A stretch of DNA of 64,000 bases from Oikopleura dioica (GCA_907165135.1 OU015569.1:7936501-8000500), one strand, 5' to 3'. Positions 47,300-58,962 are shown, counted from the stretch's first letter. A program made the numbers and translations. Notes: generated from the sequence alone by a model not told the origin.

Positions 47300-48564
47300 C
47301 TAAGCTTGACAGAAAGTTTCCTCGCAATTGTCGTCTTCGAAGCACAGTTCGTTATCTCCGTTGCAATAGTTGACGTTGATCTCGAGTGATTCTGTGAACT
47401 GGTCGAAGCGCTCAGAAATAGAAGCCAGGATCTGTTCCTGGTAGTACGCTAAAAAAGTATAAACTGGTGCGTATTACCAGAGAGCTCACCATTGCAGGCA
47501 TAGTGCATCAACTTCTCGGTGTACTTGTTGTACTGCTCGAGAATGAACTCGTAGTAGAAGGTCTGGACGTCAACTTCACTCTTTATGTCCATCATCGCGC
47601 AGTAAAGGCAGTCCATTCGCCAGGCGTTGCGGTTCGCGTGGTTCTTCACAATCTTCAGTTCATCGTTCATATTGTTGTTGATTGCACTCAAACCAGCAAT
47701 TTCAATGTCGATTACTTCGGGAGTCGACCGTTCTGCATCTCGCGCAATTCTAAATTTAATTTAAGACGAGGACATTATGGAGAGTGACACCTTGGATTGA
47801 CAGGATGGGCAAACTTGGGATTGTTGCTGATTTCAATCCAAGGACTCGACTCGACCAAATCGCAGTAGCACTCCTTCAGGTCATTATTACTGTCACCGAA
47901 TCTTGGGTCACCGCATTCGCTTTTGTCAGTTTCTCCGTTGTAAAATCGCGTTGCTTGTAATAGTAACATTCTCGCCATTTTGTCTGTACTTACTTTGCGT
48001 CGCTCTGTCGTCGTAACCTGCATCATAAAAATACTGACTCTGAAGCTGGATTTTAAAATCACAGCCAGTCACTTCTGCGCCAAACCATTCATCGTAAGGC
48101 TTGAAGACGGACTCACCACCATTGTTACAATTTTTAAATTGATCTTTATCGTTGAAGTCTGGTCGCGAATTCTCTTCTCGATCTAGGTATTCGACCTCGA
48201 ACTTCTCATAGTCGGCGAGCAAATCCAACATATCTGTGGGATTATCATAGGGATTCGAGAAGCAGTCCTCAAATCCGTTAGAACCAGGTCAATCTACAGA
48301 GCTTACTTTTGAATTGATTTGTGGCCATGTACACGAGTTTGCCCCACAATTGTCTGCAGCCCACAATTTTACGTCATTTGCGTCTTGCCAAGCATCCCAG
48401 CAAGTTCCTCCATAAATAGGCGCATTAGCATCAGAGTCAAGAGGAAGGCATGAATCCTGTGACACATGTTCGATTCTAGTACTTTCGTTTCTCTCTTTTA
48501 AGTTCCTAATTCGAACAAGTTCCTTAGCTGCAAAAGCTGCACCGACGAGAGCGAAACTCTTCAT
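47300..48564 (-). CDS. Secreted cysteine-containing protein, unknown family
   Basis: Five exons: 48564-48307 (signal peptide MKSFALVGAAFAAKELVR, then GGTCWDAWQDANDVKLW), 48267 downward (DCFSNPYDNPTDMLDLLADY, GCDFKIQLQSQYFYDAG), then RFYNGETDKSECGDPRFG, AERSTPEVIDIEIAGL, and a last exon YYQEQILASISERFDQF ending CEETFCQA. Introns are 38-46 nt with GT-AG sites. Cysteines are spread as in disulfide-linked extracellular proteins, and the composition is acidic. No domain was recognised. A larvacean house or matrix component is one guess; there is no direct evidence. Confidence 0.7.
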
Positions 48565-48868
48565 CTCGGATATCAGGAGAAAATCAAGAGAATTGGGAAA
48601 AAGAAACTATCATCCCGATCATAGGGAAGGCACAGCTGGCCACCTTCCCACACAATGCAAATAGCTTCAACGATATATTTTCCTTTAGCGTGCTCATCCG
48701 GTTAACAACTGCCCTCCTGATACCTATCAATCTTTGAAAATATCATGGAGGATATTATTGGTAAGCGATTTATTTAATAATCGTATTCGGGTAAGGTGAA
48801 GTTGAGAACAGCTTGCAATAAGGTGATAGATGCTGTGTGTCAAAAAGAATACTTGGAAAACAGCTATT

Positions 48869-49669
48869 TCAGTTTCTCTTCGACTTCTTCGTGCGATAAA
48901 GGACTTTTGAACTGTCTATGTACTTTTCAAAGTGGTCTGAATCGAAGTCAGAGGCGTCACTGAATTCAAATAACGGGTGATCTCCGGACGGGTCGTGTAT
49001 GCATGGACCTTTCTCTTTGTCCTCTGCGTCTCTACCAGCGGTTCTATTTTAGTAAAGACAAGAGATGAAACTAGATATTGGAGAAAAATTTAACCGCTCC
49101 TGCCCGGCTTCTCTGGCGGGGTAATTTCTTCTAGAGTTTCTACTTCACTTTCTTCCAAGAGGAAAGTTTCTTCTTCCTCCTCCTCACTCTCTTCGGAAGG
49201 AGACGAAGAAGAATTGTCAAAGGACGGAAGGGGCTTTGTGCTCTTTCTTTGAAGTTTCTTGAGTTTCTTGTCAAGTTTGTTTTTCAGCTCCTTCATTTTT
49301 TCCTGCATTTCATCTCCTCCGCCTCTTTGTTTACCTCGGAGAGTTTTATCATATCCACGAATTCCTTAACGGCTTTCTTGTGCATTTTCTTCTGCGTTTC
49401 AAAGATTTCCTCGAACTCTTTACGCTCTTCTTCCAGTGTTCTCATTTTGGCATGAGAAAAGCAGTTTTCAAAAGAAAGAAGGAAATATAGATTCTATAAT
49501 ATCGAAGAAATGCTCACGCTTTCCTTATGCATTTAAGGCCGGTTTCGTATTCACAGAATTCGAAAACTCTTCCGTCCGAAAGATTCCGTCCAGCTCTAAG
49601 ATTTTCTTTCATCACAGCTCGGCTTTCGTAACAGCTTCTGGACTTACAGCGATTGTTGTTTCTTGACAT
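48869..49669 (-). CDS. Lysine/glutamate-rich protein, tandem paralogue B
   Basis: It starts MSRNNNRCKSRSCYESRAVM and reads LRAGRNLSDGRVFEF. A coiled coil follows (TLEEERKEFEEIFETQKKM, EKMKELKNKLDKKLKKLQRK) and an acidic Ser/Glu stretch. A C-terminal block reads KGPCIHDPSGDHPLFEFSDA and SDFDSDHFEKY. The same block occurs in the gene just upstream (GPCIHSADGDHPHFEFSEA), and both N-termini share a Cys pair and the AGR(N/I)L motif, so the two are duplicates. The gene starts 104 bp after its paralogue, with AATTTAAG right before the start codon. Function unknown; probably intracellular, as it has no signal peptide. Confidence 0.65.
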
Positions 49670-49773
49670 ACTTAAATTTACATAACTGTTAGCGTGTGTA
49701 TCGTAAAAGGAGCTCAGATGATAAATGGATGTTGCAGTTAGCTAGAGTAAAATAAGGCGCACGCGAAAAGACA

Positions 49774-50651
49774 CTACTTTGTCTTCTTCTTTGTTTGTGA
49801 CTTTGTCTTTCGTTTAGGCGGCTGCTCATTTTGCTTCTTCTCCTTTTTCTTCTGCTTCTCCTCTTCCCGTTTCTTCTCCTCCCGTTCCTTGAGCTTCTGC
49901 TGCTTGCTCTCAAAAGATCTTCGACGGTAGAGAGTTTTCTCCTCGGCTTCGAAGGATTCTAGTTCAGCCGAGTCGAAGGAATCGGCTTCACTGAACTCGA
50001 AGTGAGGGTGGTCTCCATCTGCGCTGTGAATGCAAGGGCCAATTTCGCTGGTTCTTGTTAATCAAAAAATTCGATAAGTTTGTCAATTGTGAAAAAACTC
50101 TTAAGAATTGTTAACGTTTCCTGAGGTCGACAGATCCTTCATTTATTGAGTTACTTTCTTCGACACTTTTATCTCCATCCTTTGGGATCCCGTGGTCTGC
50201 GAGCGCTTGTTCCAAGGCGGCTAATTCGGATTTTAGTGAGGCGATTTTCTTCTTGTATCGAGCGTTCTCGTCCTCCCGTCTCTTCTCTGAGATTTTGAGT
50301 TCTCGAATATAACTATTCCTGTACTGTTCATACGTGGTTCTCTGTGTCTCGGTCATTTGATTCAACCTGTCCCTCTCCTCTGAGAGCACACTTTTTCGAG
50401 TGACAAGATTGAGCGCTTACAAAACCAATACAAATGATAGCTCTCTTCACTCCTTCCTGCGAAGACGTTGTGCGTTGTTCAACTCATTTTGAGTGTCGAG
50501 GCTAACCAAGATTCTGCCAGCTTCTGCCTTTTCAGAGTTCCGAATCCGGCAAACAATGATAGATAAAACTAGGGATTTCGAACTACGGATCCTGTTCTCG
50601 TAACATTGCTCTGGCACACCATTGGTTACAAGGTGCTTCTCTCGGCGCCAT
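49774..50651 (-). CDS. Lysine/glutamate-rich protein, tandem paralogue A
   Basis: The start at 50651 reads MAPREAPCNQWCARAMLREQ. It joins through a GA-AG intron (50528-50591) to AEAGRILVSLDTQNELNNAQ. A coiled coil (VLSEERDRLNQMTETQRTTY, SLKSELAALEQALADHGIPK) leads to the shared block IGPCIHSADGDHPHFEFSEA and DSFDSAELESFEAEE. A strongly basic tail (KRKTKSQTKKKTK) ends at 49774; the tail looks like a nuclear or RNA-binding signal. Paralogue B keeps the layout but a different tail. The GA donor is supported because it is the only junction that makes the N-terminus align with paralogue B. No family was recognised. Confidence 0.62.
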
Positions 50652-50963
50652 AGTCTGAATATAACAAAGGATAATAAAACTGAGTTTGTTCGATATGCTA
50701 GAGTTCTCTGTGATAGAAATAGTAAACCATTTTTTTTAATAAGGAAAAGTGAAAATATCACACAGCGCGGCAATTACGGACTTGTCAGATCGCGAGTGCA
50801 GATTTTTCACACATCGTAGGCGGGTCAATTTGAATTTTCATAGGTTTTCTCGACAATGTTTGATTATTCTACGACTCGTAGCTAATAGCTCTTAGAATTT
50901 GCAATAATAGCTCTTTCAAAATCCGGCCATTAGTTCGCTGCACTCGTCTATGTAGTCAATTTC

Positions 50964-51212
50964 TTATTGGCGGAATAGTCTCATGTGCTCGATAAATTGT
51001 AATCCGATTGGCTGACAGCCACAGTATTTCACTTTTGCTGAAGTTGCATCTCTAATTCTCATTCGAACCGGCATTGTAGCGACAAAAATGGCGATAGGCA
51101 ACGGAGGAGCGATATGAATTGCGTCGACAGTTTCCCACGGAGTGGGCGTCCTCTGATCGGCAGCGCCCTCATTGCGCCGGCCTCTCGCTCTTTCTTCCAC
51201 AATGCTTCAGTC
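50964..51212 (-). CDS. Possible exon of an unidentified gene
   Basis: An open frame of about 78 codons reads PTPWETVDAIHIAPPLPIAI, FVATMPVRMRIRDATSAK, ending PIGLQFIEHMRLFRQ. There is no ATG in frame, so it would need an upstream exon. Codon use is plausible; no motif was recognised. Confidence 0.25.
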
Positions 51213-51286
51213 AGAGAGTTTGAGGTTTAGCTGAAAGGTAAAAATTAATATCTTCGTTTTCGTTAATCATGTCTCAAGTCCCCTAA

Positions 51287-51693
51287 ATGTCCGATGTCAA
51301 TGGTACCGATGCTCATATCAGATCTCTTGGAGTTCGTCCTTCGTTTGGATTACTAATATTATGACTTTACCTAATTATTATCAGTTTTTGTCAATAACAT
51401 AGAAGTGGAAAGTAATCCCTATCTTGAGCCGTCCTGGTTACACGATGACCAGCAAAATTTCAGCGATCCGGCGAACAACATCCACGGTACCACTAACACG
51501 ACGACATAATTTCATAAGGGGCGCCTATTCTTCAAGTAATTTTCAGTACTCTTTTACAGTGCTAATGTTTAATTTAGATTCAAGAACCCCGATTTGGCAA
51601 TCCAAATTTATTATAACGATTCCCCGCACCACCAGGCAACCGCACCATTTGGAGTGGTTCCCTGAGGACCCGACTTTAGGGTGGCCCGGTTAG
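51287..51693 (+). CDS. Possible small gene, model uncertain
   Basis: ATG at 51287 (MSDVNGTDAHI) could join to FVNNIEVESNPYLEPSWLH, DDQQNFSDPANNIH only through a GA donor. A final exon after TTTAATTTAG reads TPIWQSKFIITIPRTTRQ to a stop, or FKNPDLAIQIYYNDSPHH in another frame. Polar, Asn-rich. No family was recognised. Confidence 0.3.
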
Positions 51694-52397
51694 ACTCCGT
51701 GGCACTTTTTGCATCCTATCTTTTTGATGGGATGTAGTTGACTCTCAGGCGTTTTGCGATTTTAACGATGAAACACAGCAAACGAATCAAACATTAATCC
51801 GCTCTATCAACAAACAAATGAAGTCTTCAAGTCTACACTGCACAACTACCTCAGCAATCAAACTTCTCGCAAAAACCTCTGAACTCAGCAAAACGTTTAC
51901 AAAAGACAAAACCTGCAAACAAGGAAAGGTTTTCAATGAGAACTTAAAGACTTCTGCAAACTTGCTTGCAAGGAACCTTCTCTAAGACCCTTTCCTGTAC
52001 AACATACAGCGTCTCTCCCCATAGAAGTTCTGTGGGGCAAGCTTCAAAGGCAAATCCTCAGCCGAATTCTGTTTCGACAAGAAGATTCAAGATTTCCATG
52101 GCTGATGCAAAATTCAAGTCTGTCCGTCTTCATTTTATTCTGCATCTTTAGCTTGATTTCGATCTAGTTCAATTCCTGTACCTGACATAGCAGAATAAAG
52201 TTAAGTAATCAAGTATAAATAGTATTTAGTAGCACACTAACAATGTGACACTATCCGTGTAATAACTTTACTCTCTTGCAGGATGTTTTATTCATTTGAG
52301 ATTCATAAAAAGCAGGGCAGAATACAAGCTCGTCTTTAAACAGTTACTGAACAACTGAAATTTTTGGCAAACTGATACTATTTACTGAAAAAATATC
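51694..52397. other. No supported gene
   Basis: The 3' region facing the acyltransferase gene. One 61-codon frame lacks support. Confidence 0.45.
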
Positions 52398-55300
52398 TCA
52401 TGACAAAAGCATCTTTTCCAAATTCATTAGCGGCGCTTCAACCACAACATGAAACAAAAAGCTCGCAAGGAAGGTCATCATAAAGAATCCAAGAAATAAA
52501 AGAGTGGACATGTAGTCGCCCATATGAGGTGGACTCACCAGCTGATTACCGTAAAATGACGTCTGTAATATAGGATGAAGAAGATACATAACATAGCTCA
52601 GTTTGGAGATGACAACAAATCCTCTCCATTCCAAAATCGATTTTATTGGACCGGCTGATTTCTAAAAGGAATTTTCGAAATAAAAAGTTAGAAAAAGTTT
52701 ACCATTTCGCAGGCAAAAAGAACAAAGTAAACAGCTGCTGCCCATATTATCCTGTCGAAAACTATATACATGACGTCTCTAGGTGAGTTCATGTATTTTT
52801 CTGGGTCTTTTTCCATTGGTATTTTCCCGTAAATTAAGCCTAAAGAGCATCCAGCAAAGAAAATCCAAAGCCCAAACATAAGCCATCTATTTACTTTTCT
52901 ACTTGTTTTGCGGTAATAAATCAAGAACCAACCGCCGATAACACCAACGGCGTATGGCCCTACTCGTGACCAAGGCGGCTAGGAACTTTTCTTCTATTAG
53001 AATGAACGAAAAACTTACGTTGTAGTATAAATTCCAGTAAGCCGTATAGACTGGTCCTGATAGAGCCACGTAGGAGCTTTGGATAGTCGTCACATCTTTT
53101 GCGACTGCAACCCAAATCTGTAAAGATGTGTAAATTAAAATTATCGCTCTAACTTACTAAATAGGAAATGTTCGTCAAAAGGATCCCTATCCAAACTCCG
53201 AGTCCAACACGCGGAAATTTCGACAGGATGTAAATCAGCGGCACCCCGAAAACAAAGAACTGCATGTCGTTTGACAAATACCAAGAATGACCCAAGCAAC
53301 TACTGACACGGCAATCACCTTTTTCGTCGCAATTTCGCTATTAATTTTAAGTTTTTGCAGTGGCAAATATTTGAAAACATACGATTAAGTTTGTAACATA
53401 AAGAATATTCCTCCACCACCAGTCCTCACATTGTTTAACGAGTTTGTCACTCCTCCAATGAACTCTCGCGCCGATGCCATATCTGCCGAGCAAGCCCATA
53501 TAGAGAAGGATGATAATAAGATAGACCAAAGTTATACGAAAGTATCGGTGGGCATAAAGCTGTACGAAGAACCCGCAGCTTGAATTCTTCTCAAATTTCT
53601 TGATTAGCAGATACGCGGTTAAAAAACCAGAGAGCATAAAGAAAGAATCCACCGCGAAAATTGCATTACTTATGTGCTGATAAAACGGGTCAACAAAAGC
53701 ACTCTCAAGAAAAAGCAAGTTGTCCCACTCTCCAGCGGCATAGTAAATCGAGTGGCCCCAAATGACCCAACTTAGGGAGAAGGCCCTTATTCCATCGATT
53801 GACTTGATGACTCTCGGTCCTCGATTTGTATCCAGCAGCTTGGCAGTATTTTTGAAAAAAGAGAAAAATCCTACGAAGTGACGATAAAAAGGTATCTTCG
53901 GTGCTTTTAGCGGTGGCGGTGGTGTCGCCTTCACCTCAGGTCTCTCGATGACAGAATGTTTGTCTTTTCTTCGTTGTCTCAGCCCCTCGCTTGAGAACGC
54001 AGGGTTCTCTTCTCCCTGCAAATGATCGTCAGGCCTTTTCGACGGGTTTCTGCTTATTTCGATTGGACTTGCAGTAAGTGGCATAAAGAAATCGAAAAAT
54101 AAGTCCACTAGAGTGCAGCTGATACACAGGATACTAAATATGCATACAATCGCTATCGCAAGAGACCAAAGAGGATCGTTTTTTGTCCTTTCCTTGCGAG
54201 TTGACCGCTCATGACACCGAAAATACTCTTTCATGATTTCATAATAAGGCGCTTATTTTAAATAGTACTTGATACGAAATCTTTCCTTTAGGTTCTGCAG
54301 GAACGGCGATTGTCCTGTTTATTTCAGCAAAAGGCGTGATAAGTTGGTCAATAGAGAAGAGAAGATCTTCTACAAATTCAAGCCCATTATGAATTATTTG
54401 ATTGAGGTCAACGTCGGAGCATGTATCTGGAACGCAGACTCCTAGCTCGATGGGCAACACAACGCCCATAAGTGCGACGGGAAATGTGCCCAAGCAGTAT
54501 TCGCCGTGTATGTTCTCAATTAACACCTCTAAGCATTCATCAGCACGTCCCCAAAGTTTCGTGTTGCCCTAAACTAAGTTCCTCCAAAAGCAAAATTCAT
54601 GTCTTACCTGCAACAAGCCGGAGGGTGGCTTTCCCCATGCATCAATAAGTTGAATAACGGGTAATCGTGAAGACGGGTTTATCAAAAATACCAAAGCATT
54701 TTTGAATCATCTATACACTCTTGAGTTACATTTTTAGTTAATTCCTGCGTCAAGTTCTGAAAAAGCATTGCGAGATCAGGAGCTTTGAAGGTAAGTTGAT
54801 GATCTGGATTGCAATTGCCGGTCATGCTGCACAGGACATCATTCACGTTTCGGGTAATAAAAATTAATTCAACGTCAAAGAACTCGGATAAATCTTCAAA
54901 TAAGGTGTCCAAGAAAAAAGCATCGTTTGAAAGCTTTTTAGAGGTTTTGTTTTGAGTTTTTGATAAGTCATCTCAGAGTTCGAAATCCCGCGTTTGCCCG
55001 GGGAAGATACGGGCACGGGCAAGAAAGTGAAGATTCCCGAGGGCAAAAGCGGTCACGGGCAAAAACGAATTTTCCCGCGGGCCAAGCGGGCACGGGCACA
55101 ATAAAAATATTCCCGCGGGCAAATTCGGGCACGGGCAAGATTCCCGCGAGCTTAAACGGGCACGGGCAGATTCAATGCACCTTATGAAAAAGTGTTTAAA
55201 CTATTTAAATAGCGTGGAAATAGACACCAAATACTTGAGGGAGTATATTGAAAACTAATCTGCATACAGAACTGTTATGACGTGCTTTTTTAAGGTTAAC

Positions 55301-58300
55301 GAAGTTTTCCAGCCCATTTCCGCCTTATAGACCCCCGAACATTATACCTTTACAAATCAGCAGAAAATTTTAAGAACTTTAACGGTTCAAAATTCTAGAA
55401 AACTCCACTTCCGGTCGGTTCTAGAGCCGGAAGTTGACGTAATTTAGGTGTTATGGTGAAGGGTTAGCCTAACCCTATCAAATTGATGCTCAGACGATTT
55501 CCTATCATTTTAGACCAAGAATCAAGACCAACCGCGGTAAAATAAACCGGAAAAAGTGAAAAAATTCATCACTTTATGCCTTTTTTACATAATTTTAACG
55601 GTCGGTTTGACCAGGTTCGGGACTGTTTCTTCTGAAATATTGATTTTAGGATGACTCGAAATCTTCTGAGCATCAATTTGATAGGTCACACTCTACCATT
55701 TTATCTAAATTTCGTCAACTTCCGGCTCTAGAATCGACCGGAAGTGGAGTTCTCTAGAATTTTAAACCGTCAAAAATTTTGAAATTTTCTGCTGATTCTA
55801 AAAAAGTATGGTGTTCGGGGGTCTATAAGGCGGAAGTGGGTTGGAAAACTTCGTCAACCTTAAAAAGCACGTCTATATGCAAAAATAAACTCATAGACGA
55901 TGTACAATGCACATTGTGCATGCAGAATAGTTCTGCAAAATGCGGAATTGTTTCGATCAGAAATCGGAGTGGTCTCCGTTTGCCCAAGTCGCCGTTTGCC
56001 CAACTTGGAGAAACGGAGATCTTGGGCAAACGGCGATCTGAAAAAGTTTATCTGAATTGATCATTAGACATTATTTGGCTTTTTAATGTCAATCATGGCT
56101 TCTTCAACGGCAATCCTGGCTTCACAAACATCAATCATGTTTTCTCCAATATCATCGACACTATATCAATTATGGCTTCTCCATCGCCAATTCTCGCTTC
56201 ACCGACTTCAAATATGGCTTCTCCAATGTCCATCCCGGGTTCTTCGACGTCAATCCCGATTTCTCAATCGTCGATCCCGACTTCTCCAACGTCGATCCCG
56301 GCTTCATCCATCTCCATCTCGGCTTTTTCAACGCCAATTTTATCTTGAAGAAGCCATGATCGACATTCGAGAAGCGATGATTGACAACTGAGAAGCCGGG
56401 AGTGACGTTTGAGAAGCTAGGATTGAAGTAAGTGACGCCCGGATCAGCATTGAAGAAGCCGGGATTGACGCTGGAGATGCCAGGATTCAAGTTTGAGCCA
56501 CCAAGATTGACGTCTGAAAAGCTAGGATCGAAGTTTTTGAAGCCGGGATTGAAATAAGTGAAGCCGGGATTGACTGTGAAGAAGACAATAAAAGTTATAT
56601 GATCAATCAATTAAATTAATTCACATCGCCGTTTGCCCAAGTCGCCGTTTCCCCAAGTTGGGCAAACGGAGATCTCGGGCATATATATAATTATATAATT
56701 ATATGATAATTTATATCAATTATGGTTTTTCCAACGTCAATTCTGGGTCTACATCGTCAATCCTAGCTTCACCGACTTCAATCATGGCTTCTCTAATGTC
56801 AGTCCCGAGTTCTTCGACGTCAATCACGACTTCTCCAACGCGAATCCCGTTGACGTTTGAGCCACCATCATTGATTTCTGAAAAGCTTGGATCGAAGTTG
56901 TTGAAGCCGGGACTGAAGTTGGTGAAGCCGGGATTGACTGTGGAGAAGCGAGTACAAAAAAGTTATATGATCAATCAATTTAATTAATTCACATCGCCGT
57001 TTGCCCAAGTCGCCGTTTGCCCAACTTGGGGAAACGGAGACCATTCGGTCGTAGTTTCTAACTAGCTCCTAAAACTTGCGATTTAAAAATCCGAATTGAT
57101 TCAGGGTCGTTTTTATTTTATTTTCTTATTTTGAAAAATAGGCTTGAGATTAAGCAGTAGAAAAAATGTTCCCCGGGCTGCCCTCGGGAATATTTCGTGC
57201 GGGAACGCGGGCAAACCGCCCGTGCCCGTTTATGCCCGCGGGAATCTTCTCATTCATGCCCGTGCCCGTATCTGCCCGCGGGAAAATTTGTTATAGTGCC
57301 CGTGCCCGCTTGGCTCGCGGGAAAATTCGTTTTTGTGCCCGTGACCGTTTTTGCCCCCGGGAATCTTAAATATTCTGCCCGTGCCCGCCCGCCCGCCGCC
57401 CCCTTGCCCGGGAGCCGCAAAAATTTCGAACTCTGAGTCATCTACAAAATAATAGTATAGTTGCCAAACATTAAAACGTATTTCCTTAACGTCGAGTTCC
57501 AAGTTTGAAGCTCCCATTGGTTTTGAAAGTCTTGGGAACAAATAAGCAGAGAAGTATTTTCGAATTGTGAAATAAATTTAGGTAAAACAACCGTGCACAA
57601 GACTTTTGGGAATTCAAGTGTCGCGTTTCCACTGATACTACTGATCTGAAGCTGGGCGAGTTCTTCTGATAACAATGAAGTAGGAGTAAAATAAAATTCC
57701 TGTATTCCAGCAGATATTTCAAAAACTAAAACAGTTAATACTATCCGATGAAAATAAGTTTTTTTTACCTGAAGCCATAGATGCGGAAGTTATGATGAGG
57801 TAATTATATTCTGGCAATAGTTTTAGAGAAACTTCAATCCATTCTATGAGTGAAGTTCTTTTCACTGCATTAGAAAAGTTCTCCCATAGTTGTGGAAAGT
57901 TTTCTTTGTTGGTAAGAAAGAGGAGGCTTCCGGTCAACAAGACGTCTTTTGGTAAAAAACTGAGGGCCTCGTTAATTGTGACATTTGGTGAGCTCAAAGA
58001 AAATAGAATCGCATTTGCGTAGCCTGTCAGAGTTTCTTGTGGCAAAGAAAGACCGACGGACTCCGTGATGCCGATGAGTCCACCAGTTACGATTTCAGCT
58101 GAGAAAGAGCTTCACAAAACAGTCTTTCAGAACAAATGAAACACCTCTCTTAGAAAAAAGGACAATGATTAATTCAGAACATTGAAATAATATTTGCAAA
58201 GCCTTCCTGCGTAGACCGCTATTGTGTTGGAATCGGAATCGTTGATGTCACTATTTATTGCGTCTCTAAGGGCGTTGAACTCTGCGAATTGGAAAGAATT

Positions 58301-58962
58301 TGTGTCGTTGAAGACTAACGAGATGAATGCTGCGGACAAAGGATTTCCCATGCAATATGACGAGATCGCTTCGGCGTAATCGACGTTGCCTAGTTGAGCT
58401 AGAATCTCGAATAGAGTGAATGATTGAATCTCATTCACTGCAGCAGTCACGGCGCCGATTTCTAAATATGCCACCAGTCTCTTGATGCGTCCGTAAAAGC
58501 CTGATAAATTCCAAATCTTTCCAGCAGTACTTCTTCCAAGCCATGTCATCACTCCATTGATGTCAACAACGACTTCAGGAGTGAACAAAGACTCCCATGT
58601 TCCTAAAAAATTAGAGAATGATAACAAACATAAAGAATACCATTGAAATTAGAAAATTTGATTGTCTCTGTTGATAAGTATTCAACAAGATATTGGAGTT
58701 GTCCTAAATCTGAAAACGGCCAATTTTCTGAAGTCGGTGAATTGCCAGAGCCGGCACTGTTGACCTGATTCAGATTATAAATAGGATCTAAACTAGGAAC
58801 GAAATTTCGCTTTGCAAGATCTTTTTAGGGGTCTATGATAAATCACTTTATAAAACAACAGTTGTTAGTTGTCAGTTATACCCCCTGCCTTCGCCGTTTT
58901 GATTCTTGAATAAACAAGTATAAGTTTCAAAAAGATCACTTTTTCAAAGGTTTTCATCATAT
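52398..58962 (-). CDS. NRF-6-like membrane acyltransferase, interrupted by a transposon
   Basis: A signal-peptide exon at 58962 (MMKTFEKVIFLKLILVYS) begins a long ectodomain (NFVPSLDPIYNLNQVNS, TPEVVVDINGVMTWLGR, ELAQLQISSISGNATLEFP). Next comes an NRF domain (LIDAWGKPPSGLLQGNTKLW, DECLEV, GEYCLGTFPV, GVCVPDTCSDVD). The acyltransferase-3 membrane domain follows: SIDGIRAFSLSWVIWGHS, FFMLSGFLTAYLLIKKF, LYAHRYFRITLVYLIIIL, LGHSWYLSND, and helices to the stop at 52398. In C. elegans, NRF-6 family proteins take part in lipid handling and drug uptake. The gene is split by a 2.46-kb hAT-type element at 54974-57435 within the ectodomain region. The frame joining the two sides was not settled, so this copy may be disrupted in the sequenced haplotype. 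Confidence 0.78.
55279..55872. repeat. Long foldback (inverted repeat) nested in the composite element
   Basis: The outer ends ACGTGCTTTTTTAAGG (55279) and CCTTAAAAAGCACGT (to 55872) are complementary. Pairing continues inward through GCCTTATAGACCCCCGAAC, CCACTTCCGG and ATCAAATTGATGCTCAGA with their complements, giving arms of roughly 230 bp. It looks like a nested MITE. Confidence 0.8.
56086..56600. repeat. 21-bp minisatellite in head-to-head inverted arrays
   Basis: Up to about 56345 there are roughly 12 units of the form GTCAATCCCGGCTTCTCCAAC; beyond it about 11 units of the reverse complement. The point of inversion is near 56345. Because the period is 21, the minus strand keeps an open frame with a heptapeptide pattern (NPGFSNV-like) in one half and a different heptapeptide in the other. 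Confidence 0.85.
56720..56950. repeat. Second 21-bp minisatellite array pair
   Basis: The same 21-bp units as at 56086-56600, again in both orientations but fewer copies, with the switch near 56850. Confidence 0.7.

Larger units (their letters stand above)
55971..57046. repeat. Three copies of a palindromic GCCGTTTGCCC unit
   Basis: The block CGCCGTTTGCCCAAGTCGCC followed by GTTTGCCCAACTTGG and CAAACGG occurs at about 55971-56038, 56626-56680 and 56995-57046. Each copy can fold on itself. The copies bracket the two minisatellite arrays, so array plus flanks seem to have duplicated as a unit. Confidence 0.75.
54974..57435. mobile_element. Composite non-autonomous hAT-type element in the acyltransferase gene
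   Basis: The element is 2462 bp, bounded by 13-bp terminal inverted repeats (CAGAGTTCGAAAT) and a perfect 8-bp target duplication, AGTCATCT, at 54966-54973 and 57436-57443. CAGAG-type termini with 8-bp duplications point to hAT. Subterminal arrays of CGGGCACGGGCA-like units run about 55000-55170 and, inverted, about 57165-57415. Inside are a long foldback (55279-55872), 21-bp minisatellites (56086-56600, 56720-56950) and three palindromic GCCGTTTGCCC units. No transposase was seen. On the gene strand the duplication reads AGATGACT and coincides with TTTTGTAG|ATGAC, a possible 3' splice site. Confidence 0.85.

Noticed and set aside
57166-57541. Several overlapping Gly/Arg/Ala-rich frames on both strands
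   Set aside because: They are translations of the CGGGCACGGGC subterminal repeats of the transposon, not genes.
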